From NCBI GenBank assembly GCA_963082975.1, contig OY720345.1:3981001-4045000 (forward strand): a stretch of 64,000 nt of DNA. The letters are read 5' to 3'. Under the pieces are notes generated by a model. That model saw only the letters and a program-made list of their open reading frames with translations. It did not search any database and was not told the origin of the DNA. Source of the DNA: Labia minor (lineage: Eukaryota > Arthropoda > Insecta > Dermaptera > Spongiphoridae). This document shows, piece after piece, positions 37,501 through 48,634 of the stretch. Each line of letters opens with the position of its first letter. Position 1 is the stretch's first letter. A program made the translations under genes and the position numbers.

Positions 37501-40500
37501 CATCAACCTTTACCTTGATTTTCTTGATCGGAGGCGCTACTTTTTATCAAGTAGCTTCCCAATGTTAATCCCGTAGGCTGGGTAGACTTAGACTAGAGAA
37601 ATTCCCTCGCGCGTCAGGCCCGGGACTTGAACCCGGGACCACGAGAATGTAAGCCAGCAACCCAACCTCCCACCCTGTGGCGCCTTATATATATATATAT
37701 ATATATATAATTATTAAAATATTTACACAAAAAAAAAATGAAAATTTCTCAATAATTTATTTGAAAATATATATCTAGATTCAGAGTTGACTGAAGAAGA
37801 AATGATTCTACAAAACGCAGCAAGTGAAAGTAAAGAGGCTGAACAAGCTATCCAAAGGGCAGCTTTGGTCCTTCGTCTTCGTGAAGGAATTGGTTCTCTT
37901 GCCCGTATTTTAAAAAGTATTGAGGTAAGAAAAAGAAGGAAAAGAATTGATCTTAAAAATGAACTTGAAAAAAAAAAATAATAATAATAATATTTTGTTT
38001 TAGAATTTCAAGGGTACAGTAATCCATTTGGAAACACGCCCTTCCAAAGAGTCTGGAATTCAATTTGACATTTTGGTCCGTGTGGATATGTCTCGGCAAT
38101 CACTTCTTTTATTGCTTCGATCTCTTCGCCAAAGCAAGGCACTTGGAAGTGTCTCTTTGCTTGCTGATAAGGACAATACCGTTAATATTAAAGGTATAAT
38201 AATAGAATACATTCTCTAATAATTTGATTACATATTATAATTACAATTATGATATCATCTTTAGATCCCTGGTTTCCTCGTCATGCTTCCGATTTGGATA
38301 ATTGCAATCATTTAATGACCAAATATGAACCTGAATTGGACATGAACCATCCTGGTTTTGCTGATAAAGTTTATCGAGAACGAAGAAAGCAAATCGCAGA
38401 AGTTGCTTTTGCTTATAAATAGTAAGTGAAAGATGTTTTTCATTAAAATAGAGTTGAGTTGAGTTGAGTTGAGTTGATAAGAAGGAAGAACTGACATTTG
38501 TCAAATTAATTTACTGATAAATATTTACTCAAGCAAACGCAAATGATATAAACTAAATTCAATTCATTTCATTTCAATTCAATTCAATTCAATTAAAGCG
38601 TATGGGATATTAAGATATTTATCATTAATATATATACGATGTAGATTGAATATTTTATTTATTTTTCTATTTTTTAGTGGTCAACCTCTTCCATTTGTTG
38701 AATATACTGAAACGGAGAATAACACTTGGAAAGCTGTTTACAATATGGTTCTTGATTTAATGCGAAAACATGCTTGCGCTGAATATTGTCGAGTTTTTAA
38801 ACTTCTTCAAGATGAAGGAGTCTTTCAACCTGATCGAATTCCACAATTGGAAGAAATGTCCAACTTTATGAAACGTAAGTTTATATATTTATTTATTTAT
38901 TTATTTACTTTCCCATTTTTAATTATATTTCTTATATCTTGTTTTGTTTTACGATACATACGGAAGATATACATCCATTTTTGTTTCTATTTTATGGTTT
39001 CGTTTTAATTAGAATTTCATAAACATTTCTGTTTTCTGTTAAAATATAATTATTTCTTATAAATATTTTTTTTTCAAATAAAAAATTACATTCAAATTAA
39101 TTTTAAAAATATTGAAAATTATCCCATCAAACTTTAGTTCACACACACACACAGACGATATATAAATTTAATATACTCGTACATTTCTATTAAATTAATT
39201 GAATAATGTTGTTTGTTCTTGATTTCTACTTTACTTTTGATGTTCATATGTTATATGGTACTACACACAAATATACAAAAAAAAAAACTCTGACTTTGTG
39301 CGTCCTACGCAAGGACAACGCCTATCAAGTCGTTTATATCAATGAGGTGTCCTATGATCAGTAGAACGGGTCCTCTCCACCTTTACCTTGATTTTCTTGA
39401 TCGGAGGCGCTATCAAGTAGCTTTTCCCCAAGGTTGTTCCCGGAGGCTGGGTTGACTCCGTCCCATAGACCCCAGCTAGGGAAATTCCCTTGCCACACCC
39501 GGGATAATGTGAATGTGAGGTAGGTTTGCTACCCACACACCCAATGACGCCCACTCAAAAATACATACATTTATATATTATTATTATTCAATGATTTGTT
39601 CCAATTTTTTTTTTTTTTTGTTTAAATATTACGAGTATATAAATTGAAGATGACATTTTGATTTAGGAAAAAGTTTTCAATTTACATATTCATTGAATGT
39701 TAAAGAATGAATGTGTCATTTTATATATATATATATATCCCGGATACAATTTAAAAAGTACTTTTCGATATAACAACTAAAATAGAAATAGAAATTCCAA
39801 AGATATCAGATAACATCATTACAGGATTTATTTTATGAATGTCATTCGAATATTATTTTAATTGTAAGATAAAATTAAAATAAGTGGGCTGAAATAGATT
39901 CGTTTTCGAGGTCATGTTTATGTTTTCTTTTCTTTTTTTTATTTTTTTCTATTTTACAAATAAAAAGTTGTAGTTAAATTTCATACTAGCTGCTGAGAGC
40001 GGCTTCGTTGCTCTTTACACCTAGACGGGGGCTCCGCCCCCTGTACCCCCGAGTGGTACATAGTATTTGGTTGAAAGTAGTAAAAGGTTTTCATCCATTT
40101 TGTTTCAATCCGTATATTACATAAAACATTCCAGTCTTTTTGTGTTCTTATTTAAAATATATTTTAATTTAATTATATATTAGCGGAGCAGTGTGAGAGC
40201 CCTCACACGCAAAGAAATTGAAACGCAAAAGATTGAAAAATATTATAAGATATAAGAGGCACAAATGACGTCAAAAATAATAAAATGTAAGAAAACAATT
40301 ATTTTTTCACTTTTCTCCAAAAGTATTTATTGTTTTCCAATGAATTCACGCTATTAATAGAATAGACCGAGGGCTATCAAATGGCATTGGAATAAGTCGT
40401 TTAGGAGGAGTATGGGATAGAACTGTCTTTTAAATATATAAATTCCTAAACTACATAATCAAAATTAAAATTAATTTTTTTTTTGGTATTATTTGATTAT

Positions 40501-40573
40501 TGTTATTTCGTAATGACTTGAGAGTAATTCGAATTGTTAAATTGTGCACTGAACTAAAAGGGACCGGTGATGT

Positions 40574-40608
<35 letters not shown>

Positions 40609-43600
40609 ATTAAAGTTCAACAAAGGCTATTGTAAATTGTTTCCAGGTCATACTGGCTTCTCGTTGCGGCCAGCAGCTGGTCTTTTGACTGCCCGTGACT
40701 TCCTTGCCAGTCTTGCCTTCCGTATATTTCAGAGTACACAATATGTACGTCATACAAGCTCTCCCTACCACACACCTGAACCGTAAGTTTATCTTTATTT
40801 TCATCTTTTCATAAATATATATTTCCTTTATTATTCAATAATAATTTAGTATTACTTTAAAAAAAAATGTTTTTAGTTTACTGAAGAGAATTGAGTTTTT
40901 AATTAAATAAAACACGAATAATAAAATATTAAACTAATGAAAAAATACAATATATGTTCTATTTAAGTAAATGTTTTAATTTTTTTAGTTTTTAATTTTA
41001 TTGATTTTTGGTGTTGATAAGATAAAAACCTTTTTATCATTCTAAATATAATTTTTTTTCTTTTTAAATTTAAAATTTATATTATCAATTATTATACTAT
41101 TAATAATAAATATGAATATTTAATAATATAATTAAATAGAGGAAAAGGTTGAAAATTGTGTGAATAAAATAAAATAAATTTTATTAAAGAAAGGAAAAAA
41201 AAAAAAAATTGTATGTAATACATTTTTTCATTAATATACGAGTAACTATGTTATGTATGTTTATTCATTTTGAATGCAAAATTGATATAAGTATATAATT
41301 GACAATTTTTTTTTTTTTTTTTTTTATAAGAGTGGATGCCAAATTTTTTTTTGTGAATGATCATAGATAATGTATAGGAACATTAAATTTGACAGCCACG
41401 ACGCTCTGTAAAGTAATTTAAATATTCTTGATTAAATTAATTTAAAAGATGAATCAAATATAAAAATATCTTCTTGATTTTGATATCAAAAACATTCAAA
41501 TTACAAATATTTATAGATGATAGTTTAATGTTTATTTTTATAGATGTGAAAAACATGTAATATTTCCATTGGATAAATCTGAAAAGTTGATACATACATA
41601 ATATTTAGCTAACGGTTTTTTTTTTTCTATGAATTTATTACGTATGACTGAAAAACCATTAAACGATATGATTGACTCAATGTCAGCCAGTCAAGAGGAA
41701 TGAGAAAATGAATATATATCCCGTTTGAAAATATTTAAAATTTCATTTCACCATTTACTTATTCTATTTTATTTATTCTACTTTCAAATGACATTCATTC
41801 TCATTACTATTATATTTTATCTCAATTATAATAAAATTATATAATAAAAAAAGACATTTGTATATGAAATATATACAAGTATAATTTAATTTATAAAAAT
41901 AATTTGAAATTTTAATAAATACTTATGTAAAATAATTACTTACATTCATTCAAATAATTTAAAATTTATAAATTTCAATTTAAATAACTATTATTTCTTT
42001 TAATTAAATTAAGTAAGCCAGCGGTTTCCAACCTGTGGGGGGGGGCGCCCCCCTTGGGGCAATCAAATGTCCGCAAACTTTTGAAAATTCTCGATTTTTT
42101 TTCAATTTTTTTCCAATTTGGTTCTAAAAAAAAGGTCAGATGATTTTGTGGCCAAACTTTTGAACATTTTCGATTTTTTTTCAGTATGGTTTTACAAAAA
42201 AAAAAATAAGGTCAGATGATTTTGCGATGCTCTGAACCATGGCCCACCCCTATTGTTTTATTATTTCAGAAATATGCCCGACTATTGAAAAAGGAAATTA
42301 GATTATTACAAAAATTAAGATTATTACAAAACAAAAGGGGGGCGCCTGTACCGAAAGGTTGGAAACCACTGAAGTAAGCTATAATATTTTTTTTTCTTTT
42401 AGAGAGATAAATTAAAAAAAAAAAATTATAAATAAAATTAATAATAATTAAAATGATATTTGATTTTGAAAGAAAATTCATGTGTAAGAATTTTGAAAAA
42501 AGATGATTAGAGTAGAAAACAAAAAAACAAAAATGAATACAAGTTACAATTTAAAATGATGAGCTACTCACCCGAACCATTTGTCAGCCGTCAGCTCTGG
42601 CATAAACGAAAAGTCAATCACGAGTCAATTAGATTAGCCACGTTATAATAACGCCGGCGCTAAAAGCACGCTCGACATATTAATTTCCTCTTGTTGAAGA
42701 GGATGGGTCAGGAAACGAAAGAGAGAGGGTGGAGACTTTGCCAAAGAGAGAAGGGAGCTTTAATGTAATCACAGTGAGCCCAATTTCTACCGGGCATAGT
42801 CAAAGAATTTAGTAAATGGTAGACCCTTGAAAAAGATTTTAGGACCCATTTTTTTTTTTTTTTATTTATTTTAAGAGCAGTTTATTCTCTTTAATTCACT
42901 TCACTTTTATTCTTGTTTCCATTTTCATTTTATTATGTTTCGAACTGATCAAATTAACCAGAGAACATTGTGATGAGCAATTAAAGTATAAACATTTCGC
43001 CAATCACTGTTGAGATTTATACTATAATCGATAATATATATTAAAGAATGTTGATACAAACACCCCATTACATGACATTACATATTATCTATCATAATTA
43101 AAAAAAAAAAAAAAAGTATTAACATTTTCGATAAGCTCAAATATTATGTTTATTATATATAAATTGAAATTAACGAAATAAATTAAATTTAAATTAAATA
43201 ATAGCAAATACTAAAAAAAAATAGATTATTAGAAATAAAAATAAAATGTAATATAACTTATTTTTCAAAATATTAATAATTAATTTAAATTGTCTCATCT
43301 TCTTTTATTCAATATTAAAGGGTGTATCTACCTATACCTATATTACTCATTAAAAAAAAAGCTGGAGTGTTTTCCCTCGACTATCTCGCAAATTTAAATT
43401 GCATTAAATAACATAATATATTATATTTAAATTAAATTTAATTAATTATACATTATAAATTAAAATTAATAAATAATATTTATTAAACCAGCGGCATGTT
43501 TAACTCTTTGTTGATGGCACCACGTCACGTGTTGGCGCGTGTGATTTGCAGTGTTAAAAAATTAATTCCGGTACTTTCAGTGATTCAATTAAGATGAAAT

Positions 43601-43812
43601 TCTATATATAGCAGTTTTATACAACTTTTAATCATAGGGAAATACTATCAAACTTATATCTTTATTTTTACGGTTACTCAAAACGTTGTAGGAAAAGACC
43701 CCCTTCCGGTTGAGCTGCATTTCTCAAAAGGATAGAAAAATATGAATTTTGAATAATGCCCGTATACCAAATTTCATGATTCTAGCTCAAACCGTTTTTG
43801 CGTAATCTTATC

Positions 43813-43844
<32 letters not shown>

Positions 43845-45606
43845 TCTCAATCTTAGTGAAAATGATTTAGGAACCTTCAAAACGTATAAAAACATCAAAA
43901 TCTCAACATCGAAAGTCGAGATAGTAAAAAAAATTACATTTAAATATGATTTTCTATTTAAATTGAGAATAATATAATTTATCGTATCGTTTATGCTACT
44001 TACATATTATATAAATAGAAAAATGAATTTTTAATTTCAAATTATATTCTATTATATATATTTAATTGTTTTTTGTTTTTTTTTTTCTTTTTTTTCAGAG
44101 ATTGTATTCATGAGATCTTAGGGCATATGCCACTTCTCGCTGACCCAGCTTTCGCACAATTTTCTCAAGAGATTGGTTTAGCCTCTTTGGGCGCATCCGA
44201 TTCCGAAATTGAAAAACTCTCCACCGTTTATTGGTTTACTGTCGAATTTGGTCTCTGTATGGAGCATGGCAATGTGAAAGCTTATGGTGCCGGATTACTC
44301 TCCAGTTATGGAGAGTTGCTCCATGCAATCAGTGACAAACCTGAACATAGGCCATTTGAACCTGCATTAACAGCTGTTCAACCATACCAAGATCAAGAAT
44401 ATCAACCCGTTTATTATGTTGCAGAAAGTTTCGAAGATGCTAAAGAAAAATTCAGGTACAACACATACAAAACATAATTAATCATAATCGATCATATCAT
44501 CATTTATAAATTACATTCATATGCAATATACTTAATATTTTAATAAAAAAATGAAATATTACTACCTATTATTCTATTATTATTCATTATTACTAATAAT
44601 AAGAATACAAGTTTATATTAAGTTTTTTAAAGGAATTATTAAGTATAAAAAAAAATAATAATTTCATAATTGTTCATTTACATATTATGATAAAAATTTT
44701 TATCAAATTTCTATATTGAATTAATTATTTTATTAATTACAGTGTTTTATTTAACTTGTTTGGTTGTCTGTTTGGTTCAAATCTAGTAACTCATTTTTAA
44801 CACAGTTGCAGTTGACTAATCGAACTAAAACTTTGCCCACTTTTCAGATTTGGATGACAATACATGAATATGAAATAAAGTTTTCATTTTCTTAATTAAT
44901 TAATAATTTAATTAATAAATTTTAACCCATCATTAAATATCATTTATAATCTTAAAGTATATTCAAATAAAACTTAAAACCTTAAAAATTTATTTACTAA
45001 AAAATTAAAAATAAAAGAAATAATTAAAAAACAAATTAAGTTACAGTGTTTTATTTATAAATGCACTAAAAACTAGAAAATAATTTTTCACTTCAACAAC
45101 AATTATCTAGATACTTTGAATAAAGAGCCTAATTAAAATGAATTAGTTAATTAATTTCCTAGGGTTCTCTCAAATAAAACGCTTGCATTTAATTTTTAAT
45201 TTTGTCACCATTTTTAATTTAAATGTAAGCTTTTTATTTAAGAGATCCCTAGAAAATTAATTAACTAATTCATTTAAATTAGGCTCTTTATTCAAAGTAT
45301 AGAGACCATTATTGTTGAAGTGAAAAATTATTTTCTAGTTTTTAGTGAATTTATAAATAAAACACTGTAACTTAATTTGTTTTTTAATTATTTATTTTAT
45401 TTTACATTTAGATATATTTTTTTTTTCTTTTTAGACGTTGGTGCAGCACAATGTCACGAAATTTTGAAGTCCGATTTAATCCTCACACTGAACGAGTAGA
45501 AGTAATTGATTGCGTTGATAAACTTGAGAGTCTTATCAATCAAATGAATTTGGAGCTGTTGCATCTAAACAATGCATTCAACAAATTAAAGACGCGGTCC
45601 GGTTAG
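27171..45606 (+). CDS. ple: Tyrosine 3-monooxygenase (tyrosine hydroxylase), 11 coding exons
   Basis: Iron- and tetrahydrobiopterin-dependent enzyme converting tyrosine to L-DOPA, the rate-limiting step for dopamine and for cuticle tanning. Exons: 27171-27239, 33902-34013, 34518-34604, 35310-35441, 37779-37924, 38004-38193, 38265-38421, 38678-38874, 40647-40782, 44099-44455, 45435-45606. All junctions are GT-AG, phases agree, and the product is 584 aa. The N-terminus ([10 protein letters not shown]) and the kinase site RRRS, with Ser32 as in Drosophila, mark the regulatory domain. An ACT-like regulatory region follows, then the catalytic domain with [18 protein letters not shown] and iron ligands H413 and H418 (HEILGH) and E458 (YWFTVEFG). 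The heptad-like C-terminus suits tetramerisation. Intron 1 is 6.7 kb. The first of two adjacent ATGs is taken as the start. Confidence 0.97.
28990..29447. mobile_element. Mariner-like MITE, copy 2, in TH intron 1
   Basis: Begins TACGAGGGTGGGGTGAAAAG and ends with the inverse. The inside matches the copy at 8175-8613 in reverse orientation (CATCGTACAGGTCTCAGCTA). TA lies at the ends. There is no coding sequence. Confidence 0.8.
29760..29960. other. Complex GC-richer block in TH intron 1
   Basis: A 200 bp stretch of high complexity in an otherwise A/T-rich intron, with no match to the repeats in this window. Similar blocks lie at about 31160-31400 and 33060-33290. They are candidate regulatory elements of TH. 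This rests on composition and position only. Confidence 0.3.
33365..33538 (+). repeat. Possible retroposed fragment with A tail
   Basis: A complex 155 bp stretch, with short repeats such as TATCCAGGATATCCAGGATCC, ends abruptly in a run of 17 A. This resembles the 3' end of a retroposed sequence. No duplication was recognised and no family was identified. Confidence 0.3.
34518..35441 (+). other. ple: Acidic insert exons of TH, likely alternatively spliced
   Basis: Two exons, 34518-34604 (29 codons) and 35310-35441 (44 codons), both start and end in phase 1 with lengths divisible by three. Either or both can be skipped without breaking the frame. Together they encode 73 residues rich in Glu and Asp ([25 protein letters not shown]). 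They sit between the RRRS phosphosite region and the LTEEE motif, where Drosophila TH has a 71-residue acidic insert present only in its non-neural form. Skipping both gives 511 aa. The intron between them carries a hAT-like MITE. Confidence 0.85.
34944..35241. mobile_element. hAT-like MITE between the two TH acidic exons
   Basis: Ends CAGTGATTCCCAAAG and CTTTTCTGGTCC-side inverse (GATTGGGAACCTCTG). Flanking 8 bp agree at about 6 of 8 positions in A/T DNA. Internal words such as GATTTTGCGATGCTCTGAA are shared with 42019-42371. It ends 68 bp before the second acidic exon. Confidence 0.65.
35442..37465. other. TH intron 4, AT-rich
   Basis: No gene in this intron. There are (AT)n runs and a complex block at about 36830-37130, rich in G and containing GGAATTGATGGAGTTGGAGT. 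Nothing else is recognised before the SINE at 37466. Confidence 0.45.
37466..37686 (-). mobile_element. tRNA-derived SINE, copy 2 (minus), 3'-truncated
   Basis: The reverse complement reads GGCGCCACAGGGTGGGAGG...box B GGTTCAAGTCC...to GGACACCTCAT, then stops before the usual tail. In TH intron 4, opposite to the gene. Confidence 0.85.
38451..38600. repeat. Pentanucleotide repeats in TH intron 7
   Basis: A (GAGTT)n array at 38451-38475 and a (CAATT)n array at about 38565-38597, both in a 256 bp intron. They are simple repeats. Confidence 0.8.
39286..39551 (-). mobile_element. tRNA-derived SINE, copy 3 (minus)
   Basis: The reverse complement begins GGCGTCATTGGGTG and runs through the body to CGTAGGACGCACAAAGTCAGAG and a T tail (A run at 39277-39287 on +). 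Box B is damaged. It sits in TH intron 8. The open frame on the minus strand here is part of the SINE. Confidence 0.85.
39986..40180 (-). mobile_element. Helitron 3' end, copy 3 (minus), in TH intron 8
   Basis: The minus strand ends in a decayed hairpin and CTAG at 39986-39989, followed by T. It matches the last about 190 bp of the Helitron at 8949-10617, including the GGGGGCGGAGCCCCC hairpin and CTAGACGGGGGCTCCG. The similarity stops near 40180 and the 5' end was not found. Confidence 0.75.
40783..42018. other. TH intron 9, first part
   Basis: AT-rich with long T and A runs. No gene or named element. Confidence 0.45.
42019..42371. mobile_element. hAT-like MITE, family 1, copy 2, in TH intron 9
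   Basis: Ends CAGCGGTTTCCAACCTG and the inverse GGTTGGAAACCACTG. A perfect 8 bp duplication AAGTAAGC flanks it at 42011-42018 and 42372-42379. No transposase. Confidence 0.9.
42540..42810. other. Complex GC-richer block in TH intron 9
   Basis: A 270 bp block of high complexity (with CATTTGTCAGCCGTCAGCTC and AACGCCGGCGCTAAAAGC) that matches no other part of the window. It is a candidate enhancer by composition only. Confidence 0.3.
43352..43932 (+). repeat. Interspersed repeat family E, copy 1, in TH intron 9
   Basis: Runs from AGCTGGAGTG to CATCGAAAGTCGAGATAG and contains CACGTCACGTGTTGGCGCGT and an (AC)n run. The inverted copy at 47104-47700 has all these blocks in reverse order. Such families often carry the AAATTTCATGATTCTAGCT motif, seen here near 43770. 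No coding sequence. Confidence 0.8.
45022..45391. mobile_element. 370 bp palindromic foldback in the last TH intron
   Basis: Two arms of about 170 bp are near-exact inverse copies around a short centre at about 45206 (for example TTACAGTGTTTTATTTATAA and its inverse; GAATAAAGAGCCTAATT and its inverse). It fills much of the 979 bp intron 10 and ends 43 bp before the last exon. No clear target duplication was found. Confidence 0.8.
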
Positions 45607-46199
45607 ACTGTGACCCATCCGGGTCCATTTCTTCTTTTCTTCCTGTTTGCTTTCAAGTCACCTGCGCGTAGACCTAGAAGAGGGTAGCTCTTGCACCTGA
45701 AGACCTACAAGAGAGTGCCCTCATACATGATTGAATGGATAATTCAGGGTCAAGACGGAAATTCACCTGGCCACGCGACTTGCGATTAGACCTCGTTTGT
45801 CCATGTGGAGCTGAAAACAGAATTTACGCATCCAGATTTATCATTCAAACTTCAAGTCTCTCGCGTTTTTGCACTGCATTTTAAGTTCTCATCGCGTAAA
45901 AAGATTTTGGTTTCTTTTTAATATTTAATTCTCTTTCATTTTTTTTTCTTTTTTTTTTCTTTATCTTAGCCACTCATTTTTTTTTTTTTTTTAAAGGCTA
46001 AGAGTTTAATTTTATTTGATTCCTATTAGATTTATGTATATATAAATTTATATATAAAAAAAGAAAAATATTTAAGAATGAATGGCAATATGTGATTTCT
46101 CGAAAGATTGAAAAAAAAAAATAAAAAATAAAAAAAAAAAAAAATAAATAAATGAAGAATCCCCTTGAAATTTTTTTTTTGTTTGTTTTTGGGAATAAA
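45607..46199 (+). other. TH 3'UTR with poly(A) signal
   Basis: Sequence after the TAG stop stays complex for about 300 bp, then becomes T- and A-rich. AATAAA at 46194-46199 is the first good poly(A) signal after the T-rich part. Earlier A-rich variants exist near 46143. Confidence 0.5.
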
Positions 46200-46607
46200 T
46201 GGAAAAATAAAATCTTAAATCTATTATGATTAATTAAAAACTTTATAATGATTCTTCAAATAAAAAAACAAATCCAATATTATATAGAACTTAGACATAA
46301 TGTTGCATTACTTAATCTTTGGATTAGGATTAGCTATAATAATGCGAAATCAATGAATTCAACTTAGCATTATGAGGGAAGGGAGACTGCATCGCGACCC
46401 GGTCTCTTTTCCACATATCTGCTTTGTTTGCTTTCGTAGACGTTAAAGAAAACAAAAAAAAAAATAACATTCCAATTTCCCTAAAATACAAAAGGAAATT
46501 TATTATATCATTGATTTCGATGTCAAACTAAATAAATGTCATATCGTCTATGTCTATTTTATTAGGTCTAAATTTATATAATATTGATGTATGTATATAC
46601 ATATGTG

Positions 46608-46644
<37 letters not shown>

Positions 46645-47103
46645 TTTATATATTATATTTTATGTATTCATAATTAAATTGTCTTGTCCAATAAAAAAAA
46701 GTGCACCAAAATATTTTTAATTACTTTTGAAAAAAATAAAATATTTTCCTCTCCCAAAAAATACATGTACCTACCTACATACACGTATAATACGTAGAAG
46801 TGTCTAAGATGAATGAATAAATTGAATAAACTTAATGAATCAATAAGTTTATAAAATTATCATACTATCATATTCCTATATTTAATTTATTTTTTATAGA
46901 TCATTTTTAATTGATGTATCAACAACACAAATACAAACAAGATTGTGCTGTGTTTAAAGTTAACATTTGGTTAAATTTGAAAATTTTTTTTTTTTTATTT
47001 TTTTCATCCATATCCATAAAACTCCATAGATATATGGGATAATGGGTACAATGATATAGCAATGATAATGAAATTGTTTAATATATCTTTTCTTTTTAAT
47101 TAT
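46200..47103. other. Intergenic region between TH and the next gene
   Basis: A short complex stretch at about 46290-46440, then a (TTA)n microsatellite at 46614-46642. No gene is recognised, though a non-coding first exon of the gene at 48635 could lie here. Confidence 0.4.
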
Positions 47104-47188
47104 CTCGACTTTCGATGTTGAGATTTTGATGTTTTTATACGTTTTGAAGGTTCCTGAATCATTTTCACTAGGGTTGAGAAAAATGTCA

Positions 47189-47229
<41 letters not shown>

Positions 47230-47700
47230 TGTGTGTTTATGTATGTATGTTACGCAAAAACGGTTTAAGCTAGAATCATGAAATGTGGTATACGGGCATT
47301 ATTCAAAATTCGTAGTTTTCTATCCACTTTTGAGAAATGTAGCTCAACCGGAAGAGGGTCATTACCTACAACGTTTTGATTTTTTTTCCTCTAAACTGAC
47401 CGTAAAAATAAAGATATGTTTGATAGTTTTTCACATGATTAAAAATTGCATAAAACTGCTATATATAGAATTTCAGTGGTATTGAATAGCTGAAAGAACC
47501 GGAATTAATTTTTTAACACTGCAAATCTCACGCGCCAACACGTGACGTGGTGCCATCAACAAAGAGCCAAACATTTAATAAATATTATTTATTAATTTTA
47601 ATTCAAAATTAATTAAATTTAATTTCAATATAATATATGTTAATTAATCCAATTCAAATTGCGAGATAGTCGAGTGGAGGCACTCCAGCTTTTTTTAAAT
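47104..47700 (-). repeat. Interspersed repeat family E, copy 2 (inverted)
   Basis: Inverse of 43352-43932, starting TCGACTTTCGATGTTGAGAT and ending ACTCCAGCTTTTTTT. The dinucleotide run here is (CT)n(GT)n at 47189-47237. With copy 1 it brackets the last two TH exons. Confidence 0.8.
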
Positions 47701-47825
47701 GTATAGGTTTATTTTATTTAACTTATTCCTTTTCTCTTTTAAATGAGTAAAATAAAGTAAAATTCTAATTATTAAATTTCATCTGATTAATTTTAAAGAT
47801 TACCTACTTAATAATATAATAAAAA

Positions 47826-48470
47826 AATAAGTTGACCTGTGGCCAGGTCCGAACCGACCGACGGTTTGAAGTAAATTAATTTCCAGCTACAGAAACAATT
47901 TCAAATAATTTTAATATATCTATTAATGTAATAAAAAACAGATATGGATAGAACATAAATATTTTTAATTTTATTTTATTTATAATATATAGCTGTAGTA
48001 GCCGGCGTTACCCGAGGCTGTGACGTCATGAAGGGCTGGGTGACGTCATATAATTTTAAATTAAGAAAAACATAATGAAGATGATTTTTCCCGAGGATAA
48101 AACCAATACATTCGTGGTGATATATAAAAAATCTCCTCATGTGAAATTTGGTGTGAAAATAACCCTTCCCTTCCTATCGTCGATCGCTAATACTACCACT
48201 TCCGGTTTCCGGATTTGCACCAAAAGTTGATCAATTCATCCCACTGATGCACTAAGTAAATATACCAAATTTCATCAAAATCGGTTGAGCCGTTCAGGCT
48301 GTACACATCTATACGGACGGACGGACGGACGGACGGACGGACAGACATCATGCTAAAATACTTTTTTCTGATAAGAAAATGCATGATTCGTGGAGATATG
48401 TAAAAATCTCCACATGTGAAATTTGGTGTGAAAACAATACCTCCCTTACTATCGTCGGTCGGTAAAAATA
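47826..48470 (+). repeat. Interspersed repeat family A, long copy
   Basis: Begins TAAGTTGACCTGTGGCCAGG, contains TAGCCGGCGTTACCCG, paired TGACGTCA sites, CAAATTTCATCAAAATCGG, an (ACGG)n run at 48314-48341, and the end CTATCGTCGGTCGGTAAAAA. It is the fullest copy in the window and ends about 165 bp before the ATG of the next gene. Confidence 0.8.
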
Positions 48471-48634
48471 TAAGTATTACTAATTAAGTAAATTTTTATA
48501 AAAAAAAAAAAGAAAAAAATATTTCATTAATTTATAAGCTTTCTTGATTATTATCAAACTAATATCATAATATTTATATTTATAGAAAAAAAAATTTTGG
48601 ATTTTTTTTTTTTTTAAATGTTTTTATATTAGAA

